Source of the DNA: Alphaproteobacteria bacterium
GTDB lineage: Bacteria > Pseudomonadota > Alphaproteobacteria > JAAEOK01
NCBI GenBank assembly: GCA_024244705.1
Contig: JAAEOK010000085.1
Location: forward strand, 124,001-188,000
Reading direction: 5' to 3'
DNA length: 64,000 nucleotides
The first letter of the stretch is position 1, and each line of letters opens with the position of its first letter. A program made the translations under genes and the position numbers. The notes below the pieces were generated by a model. That model was not told where the DNA came from and did not search any database. It was given only the letters and a program-made list of their open reading frames with translations. This document shows, piece by piece, positions 28,246-36,574 of the stretch.

Positions 28246-28332
28246 CTACCCACAGGAATCTGACCGGGCCTGTCCACAGCGGGTCGGAGGCCAGCAATCG
28301 GTTGTCGCGGCGCGACTGCCGGATGTGGATAA
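28246..28332. promoter_or_regulatory. DnaA-box cluster upstream of dnaB
   Basis: TTATCCACA occurs on the minus strand at 28324-28332 and matches the DnaA-box consensus exactly. CTGTCCACA at 28270-28278 and CTACCCACA at 28246-28254 on the plus strand match at 7 of 9. The cluster lies in the gap between dnaB and cfa and could place dnaB under DnaA control. Confidence 0.5.
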
Positions 28333-28353
28333 GCGCGGTACAAAAAACTCTTG

Positions 28354-29583
28354 CTATTCCGCCGCCACCGATACCTCGGACTGCGTTCGTTCCCAGTCGG
28401 TGATGTAGTCCCGCGTCAACGGCACAACGTCCTGTCGTTTGGCGAGCTGCATCTGGAAAACCATCTGGTTCATGTGGCGGAACGAAATCTCGGACCCTGT
28501 CAGGTAGAATTCCCACATTCGGCAAAATCGCTCATCGTACAGGTCGATAACCTTATCGCGGTTGTTGGCGAATCGGCGCCGCCATTCGCGCAAGGTATCG
28601 GCATAGTGCAGGCGTAGGATCTCGATATCCGTGATCCACAGCCCAACTTTCTCGACCGCCCGCATGACTTCCGAAAGTGCCGGCGTGTATCCGCCCGGGA
28701 AGACATATTTGCGGATCCATGGATTGGTCGATCCCGGCGGCTCCATACGGCCGATGGAATGAAGCAGGACCACCCCGTCTTCTGCGAGCAGGCCCTTCAC
28801 CTTGCGGAAGAATTGGGTGTAATAGCTGGCTCCGACATGCTCGAACATGCCGACCGAAACGATCCGATCGAAGGTTCCGGACTGGTTCCTGTAATCGCGA
28901 AGTTCGAACTGTACCCGGCCGTCAAGACCCAAATCCTTGGCGCGCTTATTGGATACCGCGTGTTGCTCGGTAGAAAGCGTAATTCCGGTAACGGTCGAAT
29001 CCTCGGACGCGCGCGCCAGGTAGAGGCCCATGCCACCCCAACCCGACCCGATATCGAGAATATTCTGGCCCGGCCGTAACAGCAGCTTGGCCGCAATATG
29101 TTTCATTTTGTTGGCCTGGGCGGCCTCGAGATCATCGTTACCGCTGCGGAAATAGGCGCACGAATAGTGCCGGTCCTTGTCGAGGAACAAATCGTAAAGG
29201 GTGTCGGACAAATCGTAGTGGTGGGCGACATGCTTGCGCGCCTGTCCGATCGGGTTGAACTGATGAATTCGGCGCAGGACTCGGTTAACCGGCTGTGAAA
29301 GGCGGTAACTCGGATGAGTCTCGAGATTCGCCATATTGACGCCGCACAAATCGAGGAAGTCGTAAAGCGATCCTTCCTCGATTGTCAGCGAACCATCCAT
29401 ATAGGCTTCGCCGATATAGAGCTCGGGCCGGAAAAACAACTTGCGATGGAGCGCTCGGTCGTGAAGCCGAATTGCGCACGTCCGCCCTTCGTCGCCCTTG
29501 AATTCATGGACTGCGCCATCGGCATCTATCACGCGAAGATTGCCGATTTTGACCAAGTGTTTCAGAAGGTGCGACGCCAGCAT
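28354..29583 (-). CDS. cfa: Cyclopropane-fatty-acyl-phospholipid synthase
   Basis: A 409-residue SAM-dependent enzyme that adds a methylene bridge to unsaturated acyl chains of membrane phospholipids. The N-terminal lipid-binding part (LHRKLFFRPELYIGEAYMDG) is followed by HHYDLSDTLYDLFLD and the SAM motif ILDIGSGWGGMGLYLA; the active-site region has SVGMFEHVG. Length is normal (E. coli 382). It separates rplI from dnaB, which are usually closer in relatives, and has about 130 bp before it and 157 bp after it, so it is probably a separate transcription unit. Confidence 0.95.
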   Translation of the reverse strand: MLASHLLKHLVKIGNLRVIDADGAVHEFKGDEGRTCAIRLHDRALHRKLFFRPELYIGEAYMDGSLTIEEGSLYDFLDLCGVNMANLETHPSYRLSQPVNRVLRRIHQFNPIGQARKHVAHHYDLSDTLYDLFLDKDRHYSCAYFRSGNDDLEAAQANKMKHIAAKLLLRPGQNILDIGSGWGGMGLYLARASEDSTVTGITLSTEQHAVSNKRAKDLGLDGRVQFELRDYRNQSGTFDRIVSVGMFEHVGASYYTQFFRKVKGLLAEDGVVLLHSIGRMEPPGSTNPWIRKYVFPGGYTPALSEVMRAVEKVGLWITDIEILRLHYADTLREWRRRFANNRDKVIDLYDERFCRMWEFYLTGSEISFRHMNQMVFQMQLAKRQDVVPLTRDYITDWERTQSEVSVAAE

Positions 29584-29714
29584 GGCTTCGTTCCGACTGT
29601 GAATCCGACGTGGTCCTGGGCACCAAAGGCGCGATTACGTGACCCGACCCGTGCCCATCTCTAAATCTATAGCAAATCACACCGCCCTAGCGAAAGGACA
29701 AACTCGACGTCCCC

Positions 29715-30389
29715 TTACACTTCGGCGTTCTCTGCTCCCTCGGCCTCGTCTCCGCCATCGGCTTCGGATTCGCCGGCAGACTCGATATCGGCCTCTTCGG
29801 CGGCTTCGGCGGCTTTTTCCGCTGCTTCTTCTTTGGCCGCTTCGGCCGCGCGTGCGCGGTTCGCCCGGGCCGCACTCTCCGCCGCCTCGCGCTCGGCAAT
29901 CTGGGCCAGCGACCCGCCGCGTGCTTTCTGGGCTTCGGCTTCCTCGTTCGACTGAGCCACGTTCAGAGAGACATCGACGATGACTTCGGGGTGAAGCGCG
30001 ATGTGCTCCTCGTGGATGCCAAGTGTCTTGATCGCGTGTGCCATCTGGACCTGGCTTCGATCCACATGAAAACCGGCAGCGGTGGTCGCCTCGGCAACGT
30101 CGCGCGCGGAAACCGAACCGTAAAGCTGGCCGCTCTCACCGGCCTGACGGATGACTACCAAGGTCAAGCCCTCCATACGCCCGGCGATATCCTCGGCTTC
30201 TTGGCGTCGTTCCAGGTTCGCCGCTTCGAGCTCCACCCGTTGCGTTTCAAAGTACTCGCGATTGGCCTGGGTCGCACGGAGCGCCTTTTTTTGTGGCAAC
30301 AGGAAATTTCGGGCAAAACCGGGTCTGACGTTGACCACGTCCCCCATCTGTCCAAGCCTCTCTATTCGTTCCAGCAGTATCACTTCCAT
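29715..30389 (-). CDS. rplI: 50S ribosomal protein L9 with long C-terminal extension
   Basis: The first 150 residues are standard L9: [20 protein letters not shown], then [13 protein letters not shown] and a C-terminal domain. At 224 residues it is about 75 longer than the E. coli protein. The extra part is a charged Ala/Glu-rich helix or disordered tail (residues about 160-224, [20 protein letters not shown]) ending in acidic residues. It follows rpsR by 30 bases in the S6-S18-L9 operon. Confidence 0.96.
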   Translation of the reverse strand: MEVILLERIERLGQMGDVVNVRPGFARNFLLPQKKALRATQANREYFETQRVELEAANLERRQEAEDIAGRMEGLTLVVIRQAGESGQLYGSVSARDVAEATTAAGFHVDRSQVQMAHAIKTLGIHEEHIALHPEVIVDVSLNVAQSNEEAEAQKARGGSLAQIAEREAAESAARANRARAAEAAKEEAAEKAAEAAEEADIESAGESEADGGDEAEGAENAEV

Positions 30390-30419
30390 GGGCGGGTCTC
30401 CTCGCGCGGTGCGCCGACG

Positions 30420-30668
30420 CTACTTGACGACATAGGGGAGCAGCGCCAGGTAGCGCGCGCGCTTTATCGCGCGGGCGAGCTCGCGTTGACGTTTGGCCGA
30501 TACGGCGGTTATGCGGCTCGGCACGATCTTTCCGCGCTCCGATATGAATCGTTGCAGCAATTTGACGTCCTTGTGGTCGATCTTCGGCGCGTTGGGGCCG
30601 GAGAACGGGCAGGATTTGCGACGCCGGAAGAACGGCCGGCGGGATGGTCTGGATGTCCCGTTGCTCAT
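30420..30668 (-). CDS. rpsR: 30S ribosomal protein S18
   Basis: An 82-residue small-subunit protein that binds 16S rRNA together with S6. The family core ([56 protein letters not shown]) is complete. Its ATG overlaps the rpsF stop by 4 bp, so synthesis is coupled to its partner S6. Confidence 0.98.
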   Translation of the reverse strand: MSNGTSRPSRRPFFRRRKSCPFSGPNAPKIDHKDVKLLQRFISERGKIVPSRITAVSAKRQRELARAIKRARYLALLPYVVK

Positions 30669-31132
30669 TCCTTGGCCCCTTCGCTTTTGGTATCGCCGCC
30701 GTCAGCGGTGTCGCTGGCGCGATTCTTTTGGCGATCGCTATCATCACGGCTGTCACGGCTGTCACGGCTGTCGCGTCCCCGCGGTCCACGGTCATCGCGA
30801 TCGCGCCCGCCGCGGTTCCGCATGACCGGCGACGGACCCTCGTCCAATTCGTCGACGCGGATCGTCAAATAGCGGATGACATCTTCATCGATGCGCATAT
30901 TGCGTTCCATCTCCAGGACCGCCTCGGCGGGGGCATCGATATTCATCAATATGTAGTGCCCCTTCCGATTCTTTCGAATTCGATAGGCAAGCGTGCGCAA
31001 ACCCCAGTTTTCACGCTTGGCGACGGTGCCGCCGCCGGTTTGTATGATCTCGCCGTATTTGTCGGCCAGTGCATCGGCCTGGGTCGCCGATATGTCCTGG
31101 CGCGCAATAAACACGCTTTCGTAAAACGCCAT
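30665..31132 (-). CDS. rpsF: 30S ribosomal protein S6 with Arg/Asp/Ser-rich tail
   Basis: A 155-residue S6. The folded part ([32 protein letters not shown]) spans about 100 residues; the remainder is a low-complexity tail rich in RD, RG and RDS units encoded partly by a triple 9 bp repeat. E. coli S6 has 131-135 residues and its tail is glutamylated; the tail here is basic-acidic mixed instead. The ATG at 31132 is chosen because GAGGAG lies 6 bases upstream; an in-frame start at 31156 is less likely. First gene of the S6-S18-L9 operon. Confidence 0.97.
   Translation of the reverse strand: MAFYESVFIARQDISATQADALADKYGEIIQTGGGTVAKRENWGLRTLAYRIRKNRKGHYILMNIDAPAEAVLEMERNMRIDEDVIRYLTIRVDELDEGPSPVMRNRGGRDRDDRGPRGRDSRDSRDSRDDSDRQKNRASDTADGGDTKSEGAKE
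30744..30770. repeat. Triple 9 bp tandem repeat in rpsF
   Basis: TCACGGCTG is repeated three times without spacers at 30744-30770. On the coding (minus) strand it encodes repeated Arg-Asp-Ser units in the S6 tail, and could change in copy number by slippage. Confidence 0.8.
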
Positions 31133-31198
31133 CGTTTGCTCCTCATGGCTGTTCATGCCCCGGCGCTGCTCCCTTTACAGATCAGCCACCCGGCGCTA

Positions 31199-31214
31199 GC
31201 CGACTATTGTCGGC
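31199..31214 (-). promoter_or_regulatory. Hairpin in the rpsF leader
   Basis: GCCGAC and GTCGGC form a perfect 6 bp stem around AATA in the untranslated leader between the rpsF promoter and its ATG. Two AGCGCCGGG copies follow it. S6:S18 binds its own leader in many bacteria, so this region could hold such an autoregulatory site; the known CCG-containing consensus fold was not verified. Confidence 0.35.
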
Positions 31215-31234
31215 AAGGAGTTATGAGGCGGCGA

Positions 31235-31262
31235 AATATACACATTTGCCGATGCCGTGCAA
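31235..31262 (-). promoter_or_regulatory. Putative sigma-70 promoter of rpsF operon
   Basis: On the minus strand TTGCAC (31257-31262) and TATATT (31235-31240) are separated by 16 bp, with good matches to both consensus boxes. It would give a leader of about 95 bases before the rpsF ATG. Confidence 0.6.
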
Positions 31263-31268
31263 GTGCGC

Positions 31269-31274
31269 TTGACA
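31269..31274 (+). promoter_or_regulatory. Perfect -35 element upstream of fabD
   Basis: TTGACA on the plus strand lies 54 bp before fabD. No clear -10 follows at 16-18 bp (TTCACT is the nearest), so the promoter is either weak at -10 or activator-dependent. It is only 6 bp from the -35 of the divergent rpsF promoter. Confidence 0.4.
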
Positions 31275-31327
31275 GCGCTTGGCCCGGCCCCTTCACTAGA
31301 TGCCAATCACAGGGGAAATTGCAGAAT

Positions 31328-32269
31328 ATGACACGAGCTTTCGTTTTTCCGGGCCAGGCTTCCCAGGCGGTTGGCATGGGACAGGACTTAGCGGCGGCCT
31401 TTCCGGCGGCGCGGCAATTGCTCGAGGAGGTCGATGATGCCTTGGATCAGCATCTCTCACGGATCATGTTCGAGGGTCCCGAATCCGATCTGACACTGAC
31501 CGAGAACGCACAGCCCGCGATAATGGCGGCCAGTTTGGCCGTCGTCAGGGTTCTTCAGTCGGAAGGCGGCGTCGACCTGCCGAGTGTCGCCGCCTTTGTC
31601 GCCGGCCACTCGTTGGGCGAGTATTCGGCGCTTTGCGCGGTTGGAGCTGTCTCGGTTGCCGAGACCGCGCGCCTGCTCAAGACACGAGGCCGCGCCATGC
31701 AGGATGCGGTGCCGGTCGGCGACGGAGCCATGGCGGCGATACTCGGACTCGAACTCGACGCCGTCGTCGCGATCGCCCAAGCGGCGGCGGGCGATGAGGT
31801 CTGCGCCGCCGCCAACGACAATGCGCCGGGACAGGTGGTGGTCAGCGGCAGCCGCGGCGCTGTCGAACGGGCGGTTGCCATGGCGTCGGAACAGGGTGCG
31901 AAACGAAGCATCATGCTGCCGGTAAGCGCGCCCTTCCACTGTGCCCTCATGCAGCCCGCGGCGGATGTCATGCGCGAAGCGCTTTGGCGGGCGGCGATCG
32001 AGCCTCCGGCGACACCTTTGGTGGCCAATGTCACGGCGTCGGTGGTCGAGGATCCGGATACAATTTGCGACCTGCTGGTGGAACAGGTCACGGAACGGGT
32101 GCGCTGGCGGGAATCGGTACTCTACATGCGCGATCAGGGCGTGGATTCCCAGGTCGAGCTCGGTGCCGGCCGGATCCTGACCGGAATGGCCAAGCGCATT
32201 GACCGCGACCTCAGCGCGGTCGCGGTCCAGGATGCCCAGGATATCGAAAGCTTCCTTAATTCGATCTAG
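31328..32269 (+). CDS. fabD: Malonyl-CoA:ACP transacylase
   Basis: A 313-residue enzyme that transfers malonyl groups from CoA to acyl carrier protein. The nucleophile is Ser95 in GHSLGEYSAL, and the partner histidine is in SAPFHCALM. The N-terminal FVFPGQASQAVGMG and the QPAIMAASL motif are typical. ATG 31328 is the natural start; the frame is open further upstream only as a shadow of rpsF. fabG follows after 9 bases from its chosen start. Confidence 0.97.
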   Translation: MTRAFVFPGQASQAVGMGQDLAAAFPAARQLLEEVDDALDQHLSRIMFEGPESDLTLTENAQPAIMAASLAVVRVLQSEGGVDLPSVAAFVAGHSLGEYSALCAVGAVSVAETARLLKTRGRAMQDAVPVGDGAMAAILGLELDAVVAIAQAAAGDEVCAAANDNAPGQVVVSGSRGAVERAVAMASEQGAKRSIMLPVSAPFHCALMQPAADVMREALWRAAIEPPATPLVANVTASVVEDPDTICDLLVEQVTERVRWRESVLYMRDQGVDSQVELGAGRILTGMAKRIDRDLSAVAVQDAQDIESFLNSI

Positions 32270-32278
32270 GAGATGCCG

Positions 32279-33016
32279 ATGTTTGATCTGACCGGGAAAT
32301 GCGCGCTCGTCACAGGCGCGACCGGCGGTATCGGCGGTGCGGTTGCACGCCGTCTTCACGACAGAGGCGCGACCGTCGCCATCTCCGGCACGCGGACCGA
32401 GCGACTCGATGCCATAGCCGGTGAGCTTGGCGAGCGGGTTCATGTCATTCCTTGCGATCTCGGCGACGTGGAACAAGTCCTCGGGCTGATAAAGCGGGCC
32501 GAGGACGCCATGGAGCGGGTCGACATATTGGTCAACAATGCCGGCCTTACCCGCGACAACCTCTCGATGATGCTCAAGGACGAGGACTGGCAAACCGTTT
32601 TGGACGTGAATTTGACGGCGGCGTTTCGGCTGTCGCGGGCGGCGATCCGTTCCATGATGCGTCGCCGCTGGGGCCGTATCATCAATATTACCTCCGTCGT
32701 TGGCGTAACCGGAAATCCGGGGCAGGCCAATTACGCGGCTTCAAAGGGCGGCATGATTGCGATGTCGAAGTCGATGGCGGCGGAAATCGCCTCGCGCAGT
32801 GTGACCGTCAACTGCGTCGCCCCCGGCTTCATCGAAACCGCGATGACCGATGTCCTGCCTGACGCCCAAAAGGAAAAATTGCTCGAGCGCGTCCCGGTCG
32901 GACGCCTCGGCGACCCCGACGATATCGCCTATTCGGTGGTCTATTTGGCGAGCGATGAGGCTGCCTACGTGACCGGCCAAACGATCCATGTAAACGGCGG
33001 AATGGCGATGATTTGA
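32279..33016 (+). CDS. fabG: 3-oxoacyl-[ACP] reductase
   Basis: A 245-residue NADPH-dependent SDR of the fatty acid cycle. The glycine motif TGATGGIGG, NNAG in ILVNNAGLTRDN, the catalytic serine in NITSVVG and YAASK are all present. Two ATGs compete: the one at 32273 has AGGAG directly abutting it, whereas the ATG at 32279 has AGGAG at a spacing of 6, so 32279 is preferred (MFDLTGKCALVTG). It is part of fabD-fabG-acpP-fabF. Confidence 0.97.
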   Translation: MFDLTGKCALVTGATGGIGGAVARRLHDRGATVAISGTRTERLDAIAGELGERVHVIPCDLGDVEQVLGLIKRAEDAMERVDILVNNAGLTRDNLSMMLKDEDWQTVLDVNLTAAFRLSRAAIRSMMRRRWGRIINITSVVGVTGNPGQANYAASKGGMIAMSKSMAAEIASRSVTVNCVAPGFIETAMTDVLPDAQKEKLLERVPVGRLGDPDDIAYSVVYLASDEAAYVTGQTIHVNGGMAMI

Positions 33017-33164
33017 GGGCGGATTTTCAATACGGGCATATGCTGGTCATCGTCAACAAAGTGTGTTAGGAAACGGCGATTCTTAGGTCCGGAAAGGCTC
33101 GCGCATAGGCCCCGTCGGCCCTATCTCCCTATCATTGCCCAATAATTCTTGAGGGTTGTAAGAT

Positions 33165-33398
33165 ATGAGTGACATTGGTGATCGGGTTAAGAAAATCGTA
33201 GTCGAGCATCTTGGCGTCGAGGAGACCAAGGTAACGGACGATGCCAGCTTTATCGACGATTTAGGGGCGGACAGTCTCGATACCGTTGAGCTTGTTATGC
33301 ATTTCGAAGAGGAATTTGGTTGCGAGATCCCCGATGACGCGGCGGAAAAGATCGTGACGGTCAAAGACGCCATCGATTTCATCGAACAACACGCCTGA
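33165..33398 (+). CDS. acpP: Acyl carrier protein
   Basis: A 77-residue acidic four-helix protein that carries growing acyl chains. Ser37 in [11 protein letters not shown] receives the phosphopantetheine arm. The sequence is typical throughout ([25 protein letters not shown]). It has its own 148 bp upstream gap after fabG, consistent with extra promoter activity for this abundant protein, though no clear promoter boxes were identified. GGGTTGTAAG lies before the ATG. Confidence 0.98.
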   Translation: MSDIGDRVKKIVVEHLGVEETKVTDDASFIDDLGADSLDTVELVMHFEEEFGCEIPDDAAEKIVTVKDAIDFIEQHA

Positions 33399-33458
33399 TC
33401 GGAGAAGCGGCCGGTCCGGCGCCCCATTGGCTGCCGTAGTACGGAGCCGAGCACAAAT

Positions 33459-34718
33459 ATGCGACGTGTCGTCATAACCGGCATAGGAATGGTTTCGCCG
33501 CTCGCCTGTGATGCGGAGACCACCTGGAAAAAGCTCACCAATTCCGAATCTGGCATTCGAACCATCGAATCTTTTGATGTGTCCGACCTGCCGATCAAAA
33601 TCGCCGGAACCTTCACGTTCGGTGACGGCCCGGGCGAGTTCAATCCTGATGAATGGATGTCGGTTCGTGACCGGCGCCGGTCTGATGATTTCATAATTTA
33701 CGGCATGGCGGCGGCCATCCAGGCGGTCAAGGATTCGGGCTGGGAACCCGAGGATGAGGAATCGCAGAACCGAACCGGTGTCCTGATCGGATCTGGCATC
33801 GGCGGCCTCAAGTGGATCGAGAAATCGGCGCTGGCCTTTCATGAGAAGGGCGTGCGCGGTGTCAGTCCCTTCTTCATTCCCGCTTCCCTGATAAATCTTG
33901 TCTCAGGCTACGTATCGATCCGATTCGGCTTCCGCGGCCCCAATCATTCCGTGGTCACGGCGTGCTCGACCGGAGCGCACGCGATCGGCGATGCGTCGCG
34001 GTTGATCCGCTATGGCGACGCCGATGTCATGGTTGCCGGTGGGGCGGAGGCATCGGTCTGCCGGCTGGGCATCGCCGGATTTCATCAGGCGCGGGCTCTG
34101 TCGACCGACTTCAACGATAATCCGCCGGCCGCCTCCCGGCCCTGGGACCGAGATCGCGACGGCTTCGTCATGTCAGAGGGAGCCGGGGTCGTTGTTCTCG
34201 AGGACCTGGACCATGCCAAGAAGCGCGGCGCCACGATCCATGCCGAGATTCTCGGCTATGGCCTTTCCGGCGATGCGTTTCATGTGACGGCGCCGGCGGA
34301 AGACGGCAGCGGCGGGTATCGCGCTATGGAGGCGGCGCTACGCAACGCCCAACTCAACGTGGACGATATCGACTACATCAACGCTCACGGCACATCGACA
34401 CCGCTGGGCGATGAGATTGAGTTGGGAGCGGTCAAGCGTTTGTTCGGCGACCACGCCTACAAACTCAGCATGTCGTCGACCAAATCGGCGATCGGCCATC
34501 TGCTCGGCGCTGCGGGTAGCGTCGAATCGATTTTCTCGATCAAGGCCTTGCAGGATCAGGTCGCGCCGCCAACGCTCAACCTGGATAATCCATCCGAAGG
34601 TTGCGACATCGATCTCGTGCCCTTTACCGCCAAGGAAAGGCTGATTCGGTATGCCCTTTCGAACTCCTTCGGCTTTGGCGGAACCAACGCATCACTGATA
34701 TTCGGTCCGGCGCCCTAG
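33459..34718 (+). CDS. fabF: 3-oxoacyl-[ACP] synthase II
   Basis: A 419-residue condensing enzyme that elongates acyl-ACP with malonyl-ACP. The Cys-His-His triad is visible: Cys169 in VVTACSTGAHAIG, His in NAHGTSTPLGD and His in SAIGHLLGAAG. The C-terminal NSFGFGGTNASLIF is typical of the KAS II group. It lies 60 bp downstream of acpP, and mltG begins 5 bases after its stop. Confidence 0.97.
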   Translation: MRRVVITGIGMVSPLACDAETTWKKLTNSESGIRTIESFDVSDLPIKIAGTFTFGDGPGEFNPDEWMSVRDRRRSDDFIIYGMAAAIQAVKDSGWEPEDEESQNRTGVLIGSGIGGLKWIEKSALAFHEKGVRGVSPFFIPASLINLVSGYVSIRFGFRGPNHSVVTACSTGAHAIGDASRLIRYGDADVMVAGGAEASVCRLGIAGFHQARALSTDFNDNPPAASRPWDRDRDGFVMSEGAGVVVLEDLDHAKKRGATIHAEILGYGLSGDAFHVTAPAEDGSGGYRAMEAALRNAQLNVDDIDYINAHGTSTPLGDEIELGAVKRLFGDHAYKLSMSSTKSAIGHLLGAAGSVESIFSIKALQDQVAPPTLNLDNPSEGCDIDLVPFTAKERLIRYALSNSFGFGGTNASLIFGPAP

Positions 34719-34723
34719 CGCAG

Positions 34724-35695
34724 ATGGGCCGACTTCTCGCCGGAATCTTTACCCTCGTAGTTGTCGCGGGCGGCGTCATGGGATGGGGCTACTACGTCTT
34801 CACGCAACCGGGCCCGTTGGCCGAACCGAAAATCATAACGATCCCGAAGGGAATCGGTCTCACCGGCATCGCTTCGCTGTTGGCGGAGGAGGGGATAGTC
34901 GAATATCCCTGGCTGTTCATTGCCGGTGTTCGCGTCGCCGACGTCGGACGCGGACTGCGGGCCGGGGAATTTGAGGTCCCGGCGGGGATTAGTCCGAATG
35001 GGGTCATGGATCTCCTGCTAGACGGCAAGACGGTGCAACACCGCATCACCATCGTCGAGGGGATTACCGTCAAGCAGGCACTCGAAGAGATCATGGCCGC
35101 CGATACGCTGGACGGCGAAATCACCGAAGTTCCTGATGAAGGGTGGATGCTGCCGGAGACCTATTATTTCGATCGTGGCGACAGCCGGCAGGCGCTGGTT
35201 GCGCGGATGGTCGCGGATATGAATAAGGCGCTGGACGAACTGTGGCCGGACCGCGATGGCGGAATCGCCGTCGCCGATCGCCAACAAGCGGTCATCCTGG
35301 CATCGATCGTCGAGAAGGAATCGGCAATCGCCGAAGAACGCCCGAGGATCGCGGCGGTGTTCAACAACCGGCTCAAGAACGGGATGCGGCTGCAGGCCGA
35401 TCCCACGGTCGTCTATGGCCTTTCGAACGGAACCGGCGCGATCGACCGGCCGTTGATGACGAAAGACCTGGAGACGCCGAATCCTTATAACACATACCTC
35501 ATCGACGGACTGCCGCCAGGCCCCATCGCCATCCCGAGCCGCGATGCGATCGCCGCGGTCCTCAGCCCCGCCGACACCAAGGAACTCTATTTCGTCGCCG
35601 ACGGCACTGGCGGCCATGTCTTTGCCAAGACTCTGGCGGAGCACAACCGCAATGTCGCGAAATGGCGTCGGCTGCAGCGCCAGAAATCGCAATAG
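34724..35695 (+). CDS. mltG: Endolytic transglycosylase MltG
   Basis: A 323-residue membrane-anchored YceG-family enzyme that cleaves nascent glycan strands and is thought to terminate peptidoglycan polymerisation. One N-terminal membrane helix (residues about 4-24, LLAGIFTLVVVAGGVMGWG) is followed by the LysM-like and catalytic regions. The catalytic glutamate is in ASIVEKESAI, followed by VFNNRLKNGMRLQADPT, and the substrate region YNTYLIDGLPPGPI is intact. ATG 34724 lies 5 bases after fabF. The fabF-mltG pairing is typical of alphaproteobacteria. Confidence 0.95.
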   Translation: MGRLLAGIFTLVVVAGGVMGWGYYVFTQPGPLAEPKIITIPKGIGLTGIASLLAEEGIVEYPWLFIAGVRVADVGRGLRAGEFEVPAGISPNGVMDLLLDGKTVQHRITIVEGITVKQALEEIMAADTLDGEITEVPDEGWMLPETYYFDRGDSRQALVARMVADMNKALDELWPDRDGGIAVADRQQAVILASIVEKESAIAEERPRIAAVFNNRLKNGMRLQADPTVVYGLSNGTGAIDRPLMTKDLETPNPYNTYLIDGLPPGPIAIPSRDAIAAVLSPADTKELYFVADGTGGHVFAKTLAEHNRNVAKWRRLQRQKSQ

Positions 35696-35728
35696 CGAAA
35701 GAGTGAGGCAGAGGCCTTTTGCTGAGAC

Positions 35729-36490
35729 CTAACTTTTTTCGGGAAGCCGCCGGAACAACGGATCGGTCCAGGCCGCCGGCAAGGCGGCGAAAAGCCAGAC
35801 AGCGCCGTGAAGCAGCCAAGGGAAAGCGACATTGGCGCGGTTTTTCTCGATGCCGCGGACGATGATATCTGCCGCCCGGGCCGCTTCCATCATCAGCGGC
35901 ATGGCGTAATCGTTGGTGTCGGTCATCGCGCTTCTCACGAAACCGGGGCAGACCACCGTTACGCCGATGCCGTGGCGATGGAGGGCGCCGCGCAGCGCTT
36001 GCCCGTAAGTTCGTACCGCCGCTTTACTGGCGCAATATGCGGGGGCTCCGGGAAACCCGCGATAGGCGGCGAGTGAGCTGATGATCGCGATCTGTCCGCG
36101 GTCGCGCGGTTTCATGCAGTCGATTGCCGGGTGAATCGTATTGACCACGCCATCGAGGTTGGTGCGAAAGATATGCCGGGCCTGGTCAGCGTCCTCCCCG
36201 CCCGCGCCGGTACCGGCCGACACTCCGGCATTGGCGATTACCAGATCCAGAGGCGCCAATTCATCGCTTTGAGCGATCCACGACCGCATGGCGTCCGCAT
36301 CGGTCACGTCGACGATCGTACGCCGGACCGTCGTGCCCAGCTCCGTACATAGCGCCGCCGTTTCGTCCAGTCGTTTTTGGTCACGGCCGCTTAGAGCCAG
36401 AGACCGGCCGGGTTGGGAGTAGCGCATTGCGAGTGCGCGGCCGATGCCGCTGCTGGCCCCTGTTATGAGGACACTTCGGGGATCGCGCAT
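35729..36490 (-). CDS. SDR family oxidoreductase with C-terminal hydrophobic segment
   Basis: A 253-residue short-chain dehydrogenase with TGASSGIGRALA at the N-terminus, NAGVSAG and active-site YCASK. The last 35 residues contain a hydrophobic stretch (WLLHGAVWLFAALPAAW), suggesting membrane association. The ATG at 36490 gives MRDPRSVLITGASSG; a TTG at 36526 could add 12 residues. It is inserted on the opposite strand between mltG and yicC. The substrate is unknown. Confidence 0.85.
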   Translation of the reverse strand: MRDPRSVLITGASSGIGRALAMRYSQPGRSLALSGRDQKRLDETAALCTELGTTVRRTIVDVTDADAMRSWIAQSDELAPLDLVIANAGVSAGTGAGGEDADQARHIFRTNLDGVVNTIHPAIDCMKPRDRGQIAIISSLAAYRGFPGAPAYCASKAAVRTYGQALRGALHRHGIGVTVVCPGFVRSAMTDTNDYAMPLMMEAARAADIIVRGIEKNRANVAFPWLLHGAVWLFAALPAAWTDPLFRRLPEKS

Positions 36491-36574
36491 GAAGGCCGGA
36501 TGCACCTTGTTGGTGGATGGGACCAAGTCTATATTGCGGCCAATAGCGGCCGAAATACAAAATAAGGGGTGCTC

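Noticed and set aside
30744-30770. Three tandem 9 bp units considered as a regulatory iteron array
   Set aside because: They lie inside rpsF and encode repeated Arg-Asp-Ser residues, so protein-level repetition explains them.
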